64,000 bases of DNA from Amycolatopsis umgeniensis (GTDB lineage Bacteria; Actinomycetota; Actinomycetes; Mycobacteriales; Pseudonocardiaceae), in assembly GCF_014205155.1 (NCBI RefSeq), contig NZ_JACHMX010000001.1, forward strand, positions 4,712,001 to 4,776,000, written 5' to 3'. Position numbers and translations under genes: made by a program. The first letter of the stretch is position 1, and every line of letters begins with the position of its first letter. Shown here in pieces: positions 12,550 to 21,612 of the stretch. The notes beneath the pieces are model-generated. The model worked only from the letters and a program-made list of their open reading frames with translations. It ran no database searches and was not told where the DNA came from.

Positions 12550-13505
12550 GTGAAACGACCGAGAAGGCCGATTCCAAGCCTGACGACGTAGATCCCGTGG
12601 CCGAGGCCGCCGAACCGAAGAAGATCGCCGGCGGTCTCGTCGGCGGCATCATCAAGACGGCACGCCCGCGCCAGTGGGTGAAGAACGTGCTGGTGTTCGC
12701 CGCACCGTTCTTCGCCTTTTCGAAGTCGACGGACCGGACAGGCCTGCTGATCGCCGCGCTGATCGCCTTCGCGGCGTTCTCGCTGGTGGCCTCCTCGGTC
12801 TACCTCATCAACGACGCCGTCGACGTCGAGGCGGACAAGGCGCACCCGACCAAGCGGAACCGGCCCATCGCGGCCGGGATCGTGCCGGTTCCGGTGGCCT
12901 ACGTCTCGGCGGTGGTGTTCTTCGCCGTCGGCCTCGGCATCTCGTTCTTCGCCAGCTGGCAGCTCGCTGTCGTGCTGGCGGTGTACGAGGCTGTCCAGCT
13001 CGGCTACTGCTTCGGGCTCAAGCACCAGCCGGTGGTCGATCTGGCCATCGTCGGCTCGGGCTTCCTGATGCGGTCGATCGCCGGTGGTGTGGCCGCCGGT
13101 ATCGCGATGTCGCAGTGGTTCCTGCTGGTCACCGCGTTCGGTTCGCTGTTCATGGTCGCGGGCAAGCGCTACGCCGAGATCATGCTGTTCGAGCGCACGG
13201 GGGCGAAGATCCGCTCTTCGCTCAAGAAGTACTCGGCGAGCTACCTGCGGTTCGTCTGGGCGACGTCCGCGGCGATCTTGATCATGTCCTACTGCCTGTG
13301 GGCGTTCGAGATCCGCCAGGTCGAGCACGATTCGGTCTGGGCGGTCGTCTCGATGGTGCCGTTCGTGGTCGCCGTCCTGCGCTACGCCGTCGACGTCGAC
13401 GGCGGCAACGCGGGCGAGCCCGAGGAGATCGCGCTCAAGGACCGCGTGCTCCAGGTGCTCGGGGCGAGCTGGGTCGTCACGCTGTTCCTGTCGTTCTATC
13501 TCTGA
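12546..13505 (+). CDS. ubiA: Decaprenyl-phosphate phosphoribosyltransferase (UbiA superfamily)
   Basis: A 319-residue polytopic prenyltransferase-fold enzyme, counterpart of Rv3806c, which transfers 5-phosphoribose from PRPP to decaprenyl phosphate, the first committed step to decaprenyl-phosphoryl-arabinose. The metal-binding NDxxDxxxD motif is NDAVDVEAD (N89-D97), followed by HPTKRNRP. Later come LMRSIAGGVAAG, FMVAGKRYAE and YSASYLRFVWATSA, features of this subfamily. About nine membrane segments are predicted. The cytosolic N-terminal 35 residues are acidic and variable. The start overlaps the PAP2 stop (ATGA). A hairpin follows 51 bases after the stop. Confidence 0.93.
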
Positions 13506-13555
13506 TTCGACAGCCTGGGCACAGCGCATCCACAGGTTGCGCACGCATCCTCGGT

Positions 13556-13586
13556 GATGGGAGCGGGTACGACGCCCGCTCCCATC
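13556..13586. terminator. Hairpin after the glf-PAP2-ubiA operon
   Basis: GATGGGAGCGGG (13556-13567) pairs perfectly with CCCGCTCCCATC (13575-13586) across a 7-base loop. It has no T-run and lies 16 bases before the next ATG, so it may instead shape the leader of the following gene. Confidence 0.55.
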
Positions 13587-13602
13587 GACTGAGGAGCGAA
13601 AG

Positions 13603-14022
13603 ATGAGCGACCCGCAGCGGCCGTCCGGTGACGAGGACAAAACGGTCGAGCAGCCCGCGGTCGGCGACGAGACCGCGAAGAAACCCGCCGAGACCCCGGC
13701 GGAGACCACCACCGAAACGCCCGCCGCCGCCCCAACCGGGCCGCCGCCGGGCTGGGTTCCTGCTCAGCAGGCTCCGCCCGCGAAGGGCGGCTTCCGGCGC
13801 TTCGTGGGGCACCGCGCGACGCAACTGGTCGCGGTCGGCCTGATCGGCTTCCTGCTCGGCGGAGGGATCATCGGCACCGCCGTCGGTCTCGCCGTCGCCA
13901 GGCACGACGACCGGCCGGGGATCTCCCGCGATCACCGTGGTCCAGGCGGCCCCGGAGCGCACCGGGACTTCCGTGACGGCCCCGGTGACCGCGGCTGGCG
14001 TGACGATTCCCACCGAGGGTAG
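13603..14022 (+). CDS. Small proline-rich single-pass membrane protein, unknown function
   Basis: A 139-residue protein with a clear ribosome site (GAGGAGCGAAAG) before the ATG. Residues 1-60 are rich in Pro, Thr, Glu and Ala. A basic stretch FRRFVGHRATQ precedes one hydrophobic segment (about 73-93, LVAVGLIGFLLGGGIIGTAV), and the tail is Gly/Arg/Asp/His-rich (GPGGPGAHRDFRDGPGDRGW). No family is recognised. The charge pattern suggests an inside N-terminus and outside tail. It lies between ubiA and the AftB-like gene, but nothing in it points to a catalytic role. Confidence 0.7.
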   Translation: MSDPQRPSGDEDKTVEQPAVGDETAKKPAETPAETTTETPAAAPTGPPPGWVPAQQAPPAKGGFRRFVGHRATQLVAVGLIGFLLGGGIIGTAVGLAVARHDDRPGISRDHRGPGGPGAHRDFRDGPGDRGWRDDSHRG

Positions 14023-14060
14023 ATAACGGAATCATCACGGCACCGTGTACGGTGTCCGTG

Positions 14061-15569
14061 ATGCGAAGCGCCTCCGCAGAACTTCCCCAGGCTTCCGGTG
14101 CGCTGCCGGGAGCCGCCGTCCTTACCCGCCCGTGGGTGCTGCCCGCCGGGGCGGCGGTGGCTTCGGCCCTGGTGTTCGTGCTGGTCAGCGGGCATTTGAT
14201 CGACGACACGTACATCACGCTGTCGTATGCGAAGAACCTCGCCTTCCACGGCCACTGGGGCCTGATCGAAGACGGCACCGCCAACACCGCGACATCGCCG
14301 CTGAACGTCCTCGTGCTGGCGTTCGTCACGTTCATCGTCCGCGATGCCGTCTTCGCCGCCGGGATCGTCTTCGTCGCGAGTCAGGTCGCGCTCGTCCTCG
14401 GTCTGCGCCGGATCGGCACCGCGACCGGTCTTCCCGCCGGGTTCGCGCCGCTGGCGCTCGGCCTGCTGCTGGTGAACCCGCTGCTGCTGTCTTCGGTCGG
14501 CCTCGAAGTCGCCCTGGGCGCGACGGCCGTCGTCTGGCTGATGGTGTTCCTGCACGAACGCCGTCCCGCCGCCGCGGGCGCGGTGATCGGCCTGATCGCG
14601 CTGATCCGGATCGATCTGCTGCTGATCGCGTTCGTCCTGTTCCTCGCGCGCCGCGAATTCTGGACGGGTATCTGGCGGATGACGTTCGCCGCGCTCGCGG
14701 TGATGCTGCCGTGGTTCGTGTTCAGCTGGCTGGTGCTGGGTTCGGCGGTGCCGGACACCCTGGTCATCAAGATCATGCAGCGCTCGTGGGGGCCGTTCAG
14801 TTTCACCAACGGCCCGCTGCTGTACTGGCGCAACTTCCCGCTGGCGGCGACACTTTCCTTTCTGCCGCTCGTGATCGGCGGACTCGCCGGTCTACTGTGG
14901 ACATTCCATTTCCGGCGCGGCTCGGAGCGGGCGAAACGCCTCGTGCCGTTCGCGACGCTCGCGATCGCCGGTGCGGCGCACTATCTGGCCTACTGCTGGC
15001 TGAACGTCCCGCCGTACCACTGGTATTACGCGCCGAGCATCATCGGCGCGACGATCTTCCTCGCCGCCGCTGCCTGCGCGATACCCGGCAGGGCGCGAGT
15101 CGGCGCCGGGATCCTCGCCGCCGCGTTCCTGTTCGTGAGCGCCGTCGCCTACGCGACCCCCGAACTGCCACGCCGGTTCGCGCCCATCACCAGCAACCAC
15201 GCCGCGTCCGACGAGTACCGCCGGATCGGCTCGCAACTGGGCGAGCTGACCAAGGGGCGCAAGGTGGAAAGCGCGGGCGAGGTCGGCGCGCTCGCCTACG
15301 CCTGCGACTGCGACATCGTCGACCAGTTCTCCGACCGCGGTTCGGTCGACCCGGCGATCATCGAGACGAAGAACCGCAGCGGCGATCTCGGCAAGGCCTT
15401 GCTGGAAGCGAACTTCCGGTTCTTCGATCACAGCGTCCCGCCCGCGACCCCGGATCTGGTGCTGGCCACCACCAGCAAGACGCCGCCGTCGAACGCGCTG
15501 GCGACCTGGACGATCCACTCGCCGTGGATGGGCACCCAGAAGCTCTACCTGCTACCCGCCGCCCGTTAA
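14061..15569 (+). CDS. AftB-like GT-C family membrane glycosyltransferase
   Basis: A 502-residue polytopic protein. After one helix comes the GT-C loop LIDDTYITLSYAKNLAFHG with the acidic pair, then about ten hydrophobic segments and a soluble C-terminal tail. The position downstream of ubiA matches aftB (Rv3805c) next to Rv3806c in M. tuberculosis, which caps arabinan with beta-1,2-arabinofuranose. The 'NGPVFN' element of AftB is not retained here (WGLIEDGTANTATSPLN), whereas the gene at 1311 has it. Which of the two is the true orthologue is open. The ATG at 14061 was preferred over an in-frame GTG at 14052; neither has a good ribosome site. The stop overlaps the convergent gene's stop. Confidence 0.72.
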   Translation: MRSASAELPQASGALPGAAVLTRPWVLPAGAAVASALVFVLVSGHLIDDTYITLSYAKNLAFHGHWGLIEDGTANTATSPLNVLVLAFVTFIVRDAVFAAGIVFVASQVALVLGLRRIGTATGLPAGFAPLALGLLLVNPLLLSSVGLEVALGATAVVWLMVFLHERRPAAAGAVIGLIALIRIDLLLIAFVLFLARREFWTGIWRMTFAALAVMLPWFVFSWLVLGSAVPDTLVIKIMQRSWGPFSFTNGPLLYWRNFPLAATLSFLPLVIGGLAGLLWTFHFRRGSERAKRLVPFATLAIAGAAHYLAYCWLNVPPYHWYYAPSIIGATIFLAAAACAIPGRARVGAGILAAAFLFVSAVAYATPELPRRFAPITSNHAASDEYRRIGSQLGELTKGRKVESAGEVGALAYACDCDIVDQFSDRGSVDPAIIETKNRSGDLGKALLEANFRFFDHSVPPATPDLVLATTSKTPPSNALATWTIHSPWMGTQKLYLLPAAR

Positions 15570-16159
15570 CGGCGCGATTCGGCCCGGGCCGCCTTCGTGA
15601 CGGCGAGCATGTCGCGTTGAAAGACCATGGATCCGTCGGCGAAGACGAACCGAAGGACCGGCCGCGCGGGGAAACTCCGCCCCAGGTACTGCGCGGACAC
15701 CGAACGCACGATTCCCGACGGCATCTCGTCGAAGGTCCGGAACGGCTGGGCGGGGTCCTCACCCTCCAGCATCTTCGCCGGGTACACGACGGCCAGTCGC
15801 CGGTCGGACAGCGTCAGCCGTGCCTCGCCGCGGCCGCCGGCGAGATGGTCCGCGATCCGCGCGGCCGTCTGGTCCGCGGTCCGCGCGACGGCCCAGTAGG
15901 CGATCGTCGGATCGTCGGTCCAGTCGCCTTCGAGGACGTCCGGCGCGGGCAGCGGCCATCGCGATTTCCCTGTCACCGCAGGGGTTTCCCTGGCCGCCTC
16001 GTAAGGAAGCGTGAGCTTGCCGTCCAGCAGCAGGCCGACGTACCCGTGTGCGGGCGGGCAGCCGATGATCAGGCGTTCGCCCGGCGCGAGCCAGAACTGG
16101 TGCAGCTCCCGTTCGACGATCTCGTCGACGGTCTTCGCGGTCAGTGGTGTGTTCTCCAT
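15566..16159 (-). CDS. Conserved T7SS-locus protein, unknown function
   Basis: A 197-residue soluble protein with no recognised catalytic motif. It contains ELHQFWLAPGERLIIGCPP near the start and ends with FVFADGSMVFQRDMLAVTKAA. The same arrangement (FVDGSGMDFLFDCDDPQQFAWL) ends the upstream neighbour, so the two may be distant relatives, perhaps PH-like folds. The ATG at 16159 shares one base with the upstream stop (TGATG), indicating coupling. It is last in the operon 18811-15566 (YbaB-like, EspC/WXG-like, two unknowns). The stop codon overlaps that of the convergent AftB-like gene (TTAA). Confidence 0.65.
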   Translation of the reverse strand: MENTPLTAKTVDEIVERELHQFWLAPGERLIIGCPPAHGYVGLLLDGKLTLPYEAARETPAVTGKSRWPLPAPDVLEGDWTDDPTIAYWAVARTADQTAARIADHLAGGRGEARLTLSDRRLAVVYPAKMLEGEDPAQPFRTFDEMPSGIVRSVSAQYLGRSFPARPVLRFVFADGSMVFQRDMLAVTKAARAESRR

Positions 16160-16845
16160 CAGCTCACCGTCACCGAGTACAGCCAAGCGAACTGCTGGGG
16201 ATCGTCACAGTCGAAAAGGAAATCCATGCCCGATCCGTCCACAAAGGACGCGCGAAGACACGGGCGCCGCTTCTTGCCGTGCTCGGCCACCGCGAAACCG
16301 GCGATCGACTCGCGCGGGATCTCGGCGCGCGGCACCATTTCGTGCCGTGCGATTGGGACACCCTCGGCGTTCTCGCCGTAGGTCTTCGTGGTCATGATCG
16401 CCGCGATGTCCTTGCCGAACCCGATCGCTTTCGACATGAACGACTTCTTCGAGGGCGTTTCCGGCGGGACGAACTTCTCCAGCACCAGCAGCCGGGCGCT
16501 GGTCAGCGCCCAAAGCCGCGAAAGCGAACCGCTGGTGGACAGCTCCCGTACCGCCGCGTGCGCGAGGCCGCCCTGCTCGCCGAGAATGATGACCTGCGGT
16601 GACGGCGGATTCGACGCGCCGCCGTCGTCGCCCCCGCCCAGGGCGGCGCTGACCATGTCACCGGCGAAGTTCGCGGCACCCGAGCCGAGTTTGCCCAGCA
16701 CGCTCTTCTTCGGCACACCCCACGGATCGAGGCCGCGTACGTCGTAGTTCAGCGTCCGGCCGTACGCGGCCCACAGCAACCGTTCGCCCGGGTGCAGCGA
16801 AGGCAGGGCCTGCGACGCGGCCCCGAGCGGGTAGCCGAGATTCAT
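16159..16845 (-). CDS. Conserved T7SS-locus protein, unknown function
   Basis: A 228-residue soluble protein. The N-terminus includes LHPGERLLWAAYGRTLNYDVRG, the middle WALTSARLLVLEKFVPP (resembling the strand pattern of bacterial PH-domain proteins), and the C-terminus GMDFLFDCDDPQQFAWLYS. No signal peptide or membrane segment is seen. Its start overlaps the stop of the EspC/WXG-like gene by 4 bases and its stop overlaps the next start. The pairing with that secretion-type substrate suggests an accessory or chaperone-like role, but this is inference from context only. Confidence 0.65.
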   Translation of the reverse strand: MNLGYPLGAASQALPSLHPGERLLWAAYGRTLNYDVRGLDPWGVPKKSVLGKLGSGAANFAGDMVSAALGGGDDGGASNPPSPQVIILGEQGGLAHAAVRELSTSGSLSRLWALTSARLLVLEKFVPPETPSKKSFMSKAIGFGKDIAAIMTTKTYGENAEGVPIARHEMVPRAEIPRESIAGFAVAEHGKKRRPCLRASFVDGSGMDFLFDCDDPQQFAWLYSVTVS

Positions 16846-18332
16846 TCTTCGATCGTGAACCCTCTGTCGGTCGCCGCGCGGCGCTCTTCTTCGGACGACG
16901 AATCCTGAGACTCGTTGTATCCGGCCTTGACGCCTTGCTCGACGCCCAGCTCGCCCAGGTTACCGGCACTGCCGCGGAAAGCGGCCTTGCCGACACTGGT
17001 CGTCCCGCTCATGCCCATCGCGCGCAGCCCGGCCTCGGTGAGGTTCGTGGTGAGCGCGTCGGAGCCCTCGCCGCCGACGCCGAACCGGTCGGCGAACTTG
17101 TTGGCGGTCTTGGAGGCCCCGGTCGTCGGGTTGGCCTTGGTGACGATCTTGGCCAGCGGGTTCTTGTCGATCTGGTCGGCGAGCCGCTTCTGCAGCCAGT
17201 TGCCTTCGCGCAGCCCCTCGGCGCGCTCGACGACCTTCTTCAGCGGCCCGTTGCGGAGCATCTTGAGGATTTCTTCGAGCTTCTCGATCAGCGGCTTGAG
17301 CTTGCCGAGCAGCTGCTTGACCTTCATCCCGAGCCGTCCGCCGGTCACCGCGACCTGACCGGCCGTCGCCGCGCCCGCCGCGCCGACCGAGGCGCCCGCC
17401 GTGATCCACGAGGCGGCCAGCGCGGCCAGCCACTCGATGATCAGGCCCATCACCAGTTCCTGGATGATGTCGATGACGATCTCGACGAACGCGTCGAACA
17501 GGTCGGCGGCGATCTCCAGGATCTGCTGCAGCCCGCGGACGTCGGTCGCGAACGCCTTGGCACCGCCCGAGAACTCGGTCATCTGGCCGCGGAAAGCGTC
17601 GCCCGCCTGACCCTTCCAAGCCTCCTGGGTGCCTTCGGCGCGCTTCTGCTCGTGCTCGGCGACACCGTCGAGCCATTTCGCTGTCTGCTCCCAGCCCTTG
17701 GCGGTGCTGCGCATCTGCTCCGGGTCACCGATCGCGGGCTCCAGCACCAGCTCGACCAGCGGGCTGATCACGATCCCGATCAGGAAGCCGAGTCCGTTGT
17801 CCAAAAAGGACTGGCCGGGGCTCATCACGAGCTGAAGCTGTTCCATCCGCGCGTGCACGGCCGCGATCGCGACGTCCGGCGGGCTGCTCGCCCTGGCCAC
17901 GTCCGAAGACGTGCTGAGCCACGAGCTGCCGTAGCCGCCGTTCTGCTCCCAGTACCCCTTGCGGCCCGAGTCGCCGGCGCTGTTCACGTCGCTCAGGCTG
18001 CCTGGCCCGCTGCCGCCGTCGTCCAGTCCGGCGCCGAGACCGGTGATGGCCTCGGCGGTGCCCTGGTTGTGGTCGACGTAGGTCTTCGCCGCGGTGGTGG
18101 TCTTGTCGGCGATCTGGTCCATGAAGGACTTCGCCTGTTCGGCGAGGTCCTGGCATTCCTGCAGACCCTCGAAGTACTTGAACGCCATCAGCTCGCCGAG
18201 CGGGCCGAAGCAGTCGTCCGAGACCCTGGCCTGCTCCAGCAGGCTCGCGAGGCTGCCGAAGTTCCCCGACGCCTCTTTGGACCCCGTCGCGTGCGCGGTG
18301 AGCGCTTCCGTCTGGACGCCGAAGCCGGTCAT
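16842..18332 (-). CDS. T7SS-type substrate: EspC-like N-domain plus WXG-like helical domain
   Basis: A 496-residue protein. Residues 1-95 (TEALTAHATGSKEASGNFGS ... FGPLGELMAFKY) resemble EspC/DUF2580 proteins such as the 109-residue product at 63427-63756. Residues 205-320 are helical with a W-x-G element, AWKGQAGDAF (W239-G241). A hydrophobic stretch (about 275-325, VIDIIQELVMGLIIEWLAAL and the Gly/Ala-rich segment after it) follows, then a Lys-rich region and a C-terminal tail with no recognisable toxin domain. It is probably exported by a type VII (ESX) system. The start overlaps the YbaB-like gene's stop by 4 bases. Confidence 0.75.
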   Translation of the reverse strand: MTGFGVQTEALTAHATGSKEASGNFGSLASLLEQARVSDDCFGPLGELMAFKYFEGLQECQDLAEQAKSFMDQIADKTTTAAKTYVDHNQGTAEAITGLGAGLDDGGSGPGSLSDVNSAGDSGRKGYWEQNGGYGSSWLSTSSDVARASSPPDVAIAAVHARMEQLQLVMSPGQSFLDNGLGFLIGIVISPLVELVLEPAIGDPEQMRSTAKGWEQTAKWLDGVAEHEQKRAEGTQEAWKGQAGDAFRGQMTEFSGGAKAFATDVRGLQQILEIAADLFDAFVEIVIDIIQELVMGLIIEWLAALAASWITAGASVGAAGAATAGQVAVTGGRLGMKVKQLLGKLKPLIEKLEEILKMLRNGPLKKVVERAEGLREGNWLQKRLADQIDKNPLAKIVTKANPTTGASKTANKFADRFGVGGEGSDALTTNLTEAGLRAMGMSGTTSVGKAAFRGSAGNLGELGVEQGVKAGYNESQDSSSEEERRAATDRGFTIEE

Positions 18333-18811
18333 GAGTCCCTCCGCAGGATCGGGCCGCCGAAGTCCTCGTCGTCGCTGGGTGCCGGGCGTGCCGGACGCTG
18401 GGTGCGGACAGGCTGCTGAACAGCGGGTCCGGCGAGGGATTCCGCGGGCGGGGGAGCGCTCGGCCCGAGCGGTTCGACGTGGGCGTTGAACGCCTCTTTG
18501 AACTGGTCCGCACGGTCGCCGAGGATCGGCTGGACGGTCTGCTGCATCGCGGCCGCGGCCTGCTGCGTCGCTTCTCTGATCGCGTTCAGGATGTCCTGCT
18601 GCAGCGCGGTGTGCGAGCGGTTCATCGCCTTGGGGGACAACTGGAGGCCCAGCAGCGCGCCCGACGGGGCGACGGTGACCGTCACCGAACCGTCGGCGTT
18701 GCGCGCGGATCCGCGCAATCCGGCGATCTTGTCCTTCAGTTCCGCGGCTTTGGCGGCCTGCTCCTGAAACGACCGGATGGCCGCGTCGAGCTTGGCTTCC
18801 TGGTCAGCCAT
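18329..18811 (-). CDS. YbaB/EbfC-family protein of a T7SS locus
   Basis: A 160-residue protein: an N-terminal coiled helix (residues 1-35), then SVTVTVAPSGALLGLQLSPKA and a second long helix, which is the YbaB fold, and a Pro-rich disordered tail. Classical YbaB proteins bind DNA as dimers. In actinomycetes, longer versions with Pro-rich tails sit at the head of ESX-substrate operons, as here and again at 62918-63430, so a role in that system is likely. AGAGGAATCG before the ATG is the ribosome site. It follows dprE2 in the same direction after 73 bases. Confidence 0.8.
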   Translation of the reverse strand: MADQEAKLDAAIRSFQEQAAKAAELKDKIAGLRGSARNADGSVTVTVAPSGALLGLQLSPKAMNRSHTALQQDILNAIREATQQAAAAMQQTVQPILGDRADQFKEAFNAHVEPLGPSAPPPAESLAGPAVQQPVRTQRPARPAPSDDEDFGGPILRRDS

Positions 18812-18884
18812 CGATTCCTCTCAACCCGGGGACGGATGGGGTGTCCGTGCCCGGGTGAGACGAATGGCGTAGTGCGCTCGTTCC

Positions 18885-19640
18885 CTAGATCGGCAGTTTC
18901 CGGAAGATCGGCCGGGGGATGTGCCGCAGGGCCGACATGACCAGGCGGAACGGCGCGGGCGACCACACCAGTTCCTTGCCCGCGCGCGAGGCGTTGACGG
19001 CGGTCTCGGCGACCTGCGCGGCGTCCACCGTCAGCGGGGCGTCCTTGAGGCCTTCGGTCATCTTGGTCCGGACCTGGCCGGAGCGGACGACGGTGATCTG
19101 CACGCCGGACTCCGCCAGCGCTTCGCCGAGGCCCAGGTAGAAGCCGTCGAAACCGGCTTTGGAGGAGCCGTAGACGAAGTTCGACCGGCGAACCCGCTCA
19201 CCGGCGACCGACGACAGCGCGATGACCTTGCCGTGGCCCTGCTTCTTGAGCTTGTTCGACAGCGCGACACCGACCGACACCGCGGCCGTGTAGTTCACTG
19301 TCGCCGCCTCGACGGCCTTCGCGTGGTCCTGCCACAGCTCTTCCTGGTCGCCGAGCAGGCCGAACGCGACGACGGTGACGTCGATGTCGCCGCCCTCGAA
19401 AGCCTTGTCCAGTACGGCGGGGTGGGTGTCCATGGCCTTCGCGTCGAAGTCGACGGTGGACACCTCGGCGCCCTTGTCCTTCAGGCGCTGGGCGGCCGCG
19501 TCGAGCCGCGAGGACTGACGTCCGGCCAGCACGATCCGGAGGGGACGCTCGGCCAGGTACTTCTCCGCGATCGCGAGCGCGATGTCGGAGGTGCCGCCGA
19601 GCAGCAGCAGGGACTGGGGGTTGCCCACAGCGTCGATCAC
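18885..19640 (-). CDS. dprE2: Decaprenylphospho-beta-D-erythro-pentofuranosid-2-ulose 2-reductase
   Basis: A 251-residue SDR enzyme that reduces the keto intermediate made by DprE1 to decaprenyl-phosphoryl-arabinose, the arabinose donor for wall arabinan. The NAD(P) site is [18 protein letters not shown] (about 11-28), a DprE2-typical variant of GxxxGxG. The catalytic motif is [13 protein letters not shown] (Tyr and Lys four apart), preceded by [13 protein letters not shown]. The length matches Rv3791. The GTG at 19640 overlaps the DprE1 stop (GTGA), so the two subunits of the epimerase are translationally coupled. Confidence 0.94.
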   Translation of the reverse strand: MIDAVGNPQSLLLLGGTSDIALAIAEKYLAERPLRIVLAGRQSSRLDAAAQRLKDKGAEVSTVDFDAKAMDTHPAVLDKAFEGGDIDVTVVAFGLLGDQEELWQDHAKAVEAATVNYTAAVSVGVALSNKLKKQGHGKVIALSSVAGERVRRSNFVYGSSKAGFDGFYLGLGEALAESGVQITVVRSGQVRTKMTEGLKDAPLTVDAAQVAETAVNASRAGKELVWSPAPFRLVMSALRHIPRPIFRKLPI

Positions 19641-21007
19641 AGTTCCAACCTTCGGGACATGTCAGAGGCGAAAACGCCTTCGGGGTCAACGGAAGCGCGG
19701 ACCTTGCGCCATTCCTCGAGCCGCGGGTACATCTTCGCGAAGTTCTCCGCGGAGGTGCGCGAGTCCTTCGCCGTGTAGAGGCGGCCGCCGAGCGCGAGCA
19801 CGTCCTCGTCGAGTTCCTGGCAGAACCGGCTCAGGCCGTCCTTGATCGGGAAGTCGAGGCAGATCATCCAGCCGGGATGCGGGAACGACAGCGGCGCCGC
19901 GTTGCCCTCGCCCATCCGCTTGAACACGTTGAGGAACGACACGTGCCCGGAGTCCGCGACCTTCTGGATGATCCGGCGCAGCGGCTCGTGCGCGTCCAGC
20001 GGCGTGCTGAACTGGTACTGGAGGAAACCCTTGGAGCCGTAGGCGCGGTTCCACTCGCCGAACAGGTCGAGCGGGTGGTAGAACGCCGTCAGGTTCTGGA
20101 TCTTGTCCACGGCCTTCTTGGGCGTCTTGCGGTAGTACAGCTCGCCGATCGAACCGAACGTGAGCTTGTTCGCCAGCCCGTTCGGGAACACGTCGGGCAG
20201 CGTCACCAGCTGCGGCGCGTCGAACTTCAGCGGGTCGGCACGCAGCTTCGGGGGCAGCTCGTCGAGCTTGGCCAGCGAGCCGCGGCCGAAGGCGGCGCGG
20301 CCCAGCTTCGAGCCCGTGGAGATCGTGTCGAACCACGCCGACGAGTAGGTGTACTTGTCGTCGGAACCGTTGCTGACCAGCTCGAGGGTCTCGTCGAGGT
20401 TCGCGGTGCGCTCGAGGTCGGCCTTGAAGTACGCGGTCTCGGTCTTCGTCATCCGGACCTTGGCCCGGACGATGATGCCGGTGAGGCCGATCCCCGCGAC
20501 GGTCGCCCAGAACAGCTCCGACTCGGGGCCGTCCGGCGTGATCGTGCGCACCTGCCCGTCGGCGGTGACCAGGTCCATCGACACGACGTGGTTGCCGAAG
20601 CTGCCCGCCGAGTGGTGGTTCTTGCCGTGGATGTCGTTCGCGATCGCGCCGCCGATGGTCACCTGGCGCGTACCCGGCAGCACCGGGACCCACAGGCCGT
20701 AGGGGAGCGCCTCGCGCATCAGCTTGTCGAGGCTGACCCCGGCGTCGAGGTCGACGATTCCGGAGTCCGGGTCGATCGAGTGGATCCGGTCCAGCGCTGT
20801 CATGTCGACGACCAGGCCGCCCGCGTTCTGCGCCGGGTCGCCGTAGGACCGGCCGAGACCGCGCGCGATGACCCCGCGTGCCCCGGCCTGCGTCACCGCG
20901 CGGGCGATGGCTTCCACGTCGGGGGTGCTCAGGACGTCCGCGATGCTCGGCGACGTCCTTGCCCAGCCCATGAGCGACTGTCGCTGTGTCTTGGGTGCTT
21001 GGGTCAC
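19637..21007 (-). CDS. dprE1: Decaprenylphosphoryl-beta-D-ribose 2'-oxidase
   Basis: A 456-residue FAD enzyme that oxidises decaprenyl-phosphoryl-ribose at C2'. The FAD-binding region includes [19 protein letters not shown] and [20 protein letters not shown] (His is the likely flavin-linking residue), then [11 protein letters not shown]. The benzothiazinone-target cysteine of M. tuberculosis (Cys387, in PGWNICVDFPI) is conserved here as [14 protein letters not shown], Cys383. It ends [11 protein letters not shown]. The GTG at 21007 was chosen since it puts the GWARTSPS block at the family position; an in-frame GTG at 21034 would add nine residues. It is divergent from the GtrA-like gene. Confidence 0.95.
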   Translation of the reverse strand: MTQAPKTQRQSLMGWARTSPSIADVLSTPDVEAIARAVTQAGARGVIARGLGRSYGDPAQNAGGLVVDMTALDRIHSIDPDSGIVDLDAGVSLDKLMREALPYGLWVPVLPGTRQVTIGGAIANDIHGKNHHSAGSFGNHVVSMDLVTADGQVRTITPDGPESELFWATVAGIGLTGIIVRAKVRMTKTETAYFKADLERTANLDETLELVSNGSDDKYTYSSAWFDTISTGSKLGRAAFGRGSLAKLDELPPKLRADPLKFDAPQLVTLPDVFPNGLANKLTFGSIGELYYRKTPKKAVDKIQNLTAFYHPLDLFGEWNRAYGSKGFLQYQFSTPLDAHEPLRRIIQKVADSGHVSFLNVFKRMGEGNAAPLSFPHPGWMICLDFPIKDGLSRFCQELDEDVLALGGRLYTAKDSRTSAENFAKMYPRLEEWRKVRASVDPEGVFASDMSRRLEL

Positions 21008-21108
21008 GCCGACCAGGGTAACCACGCCGAACACTGCCCGGAACGTGACCCTGAAGTGCTCGCTTCTACACTTTGCGCATCAGCCCCAGCAGTTTATGAG
21101 GTAGAGCA

Positions 21109-21606
21109 GTGGTGGCGACCGACCCGAAAGCCGGCGTGACGGCAGCTGAGCCGTCCTCCCCTGGGCTGCTCGGGCAGCTCATCCGCTTCGGCCTCATCGG
21201 CGGCTTCTGCGCCTTGGTCGATTTCGGCGTCTACCAGGGGCTTCGTGCCCTCGGGATGGACGCTTCGCCGTGGGTCGACGTCGCCCGCGCGCTCAGTTTC
21301 ATCGTGGGTACCACGACAGCCTTCTTCCTGAACCGCAAGTTCACCTTCGCCGGTGGACGGCAGGAGGGCGCACGTCAGATCGGTAGCTTCGTACTCCTGT
21401 ACGCCGTGACTTTCCTCGTCGCCGTCGGCGTCAACCGCACGATGCTGCACGTCCTGCCGGAGTCGGCCTGGAAGGCCACTTTCGGTTGGATCGTTTCGCA
21501 GGCAACCGCGACCGTGATCAACTTCGTCATGCTCAAGTGGGTCGTTTTCCGTGAGCCCCGCAGCACCGCCACCAGCCCGGTCTTGACAAGCACAGAGGAG
21601 AACTGA
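21109..21606 (+). CDS. GtrA-family membrane protein
   Basis: A 165-residue protein with four hydrophobic segments. The family start FGLIGGFCALVDFGVYQGLR and TTAFFLNRKFTFAG are GtrA hallmarks, and VINFVMLKWVVF closes the domain. In M. tuberculosis the equivalent Rv3789 sits beside dprE1 and has been proposed either to flip decaprenyl-phosphoryl-arabinose or to act as an anchor for arabinan enzymes. It starts with GTG after GAGGTAGAGC and is followed 6 bases later by glfT2, so these two are probably co-transcribed. It shares a 101-base divergent promoter region with dprE1. Confidence 0.9.
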   Translation: MVATDPKAGVTAAEPSSPGLLGQLIRFGLIGGFCALVDFGVYQGLRALGMDASPWVDVARALSFIVGTTTAFFLNRKFTFAGGRQEGARQIGSFVLLYAVTFLVAVGVNRTMLHVLPESAWKATFGWIVSQATATVINFVMLKWVVFREPRSTATSPVLTSTEEN

Positions 21607-21612
21607 GGATTC

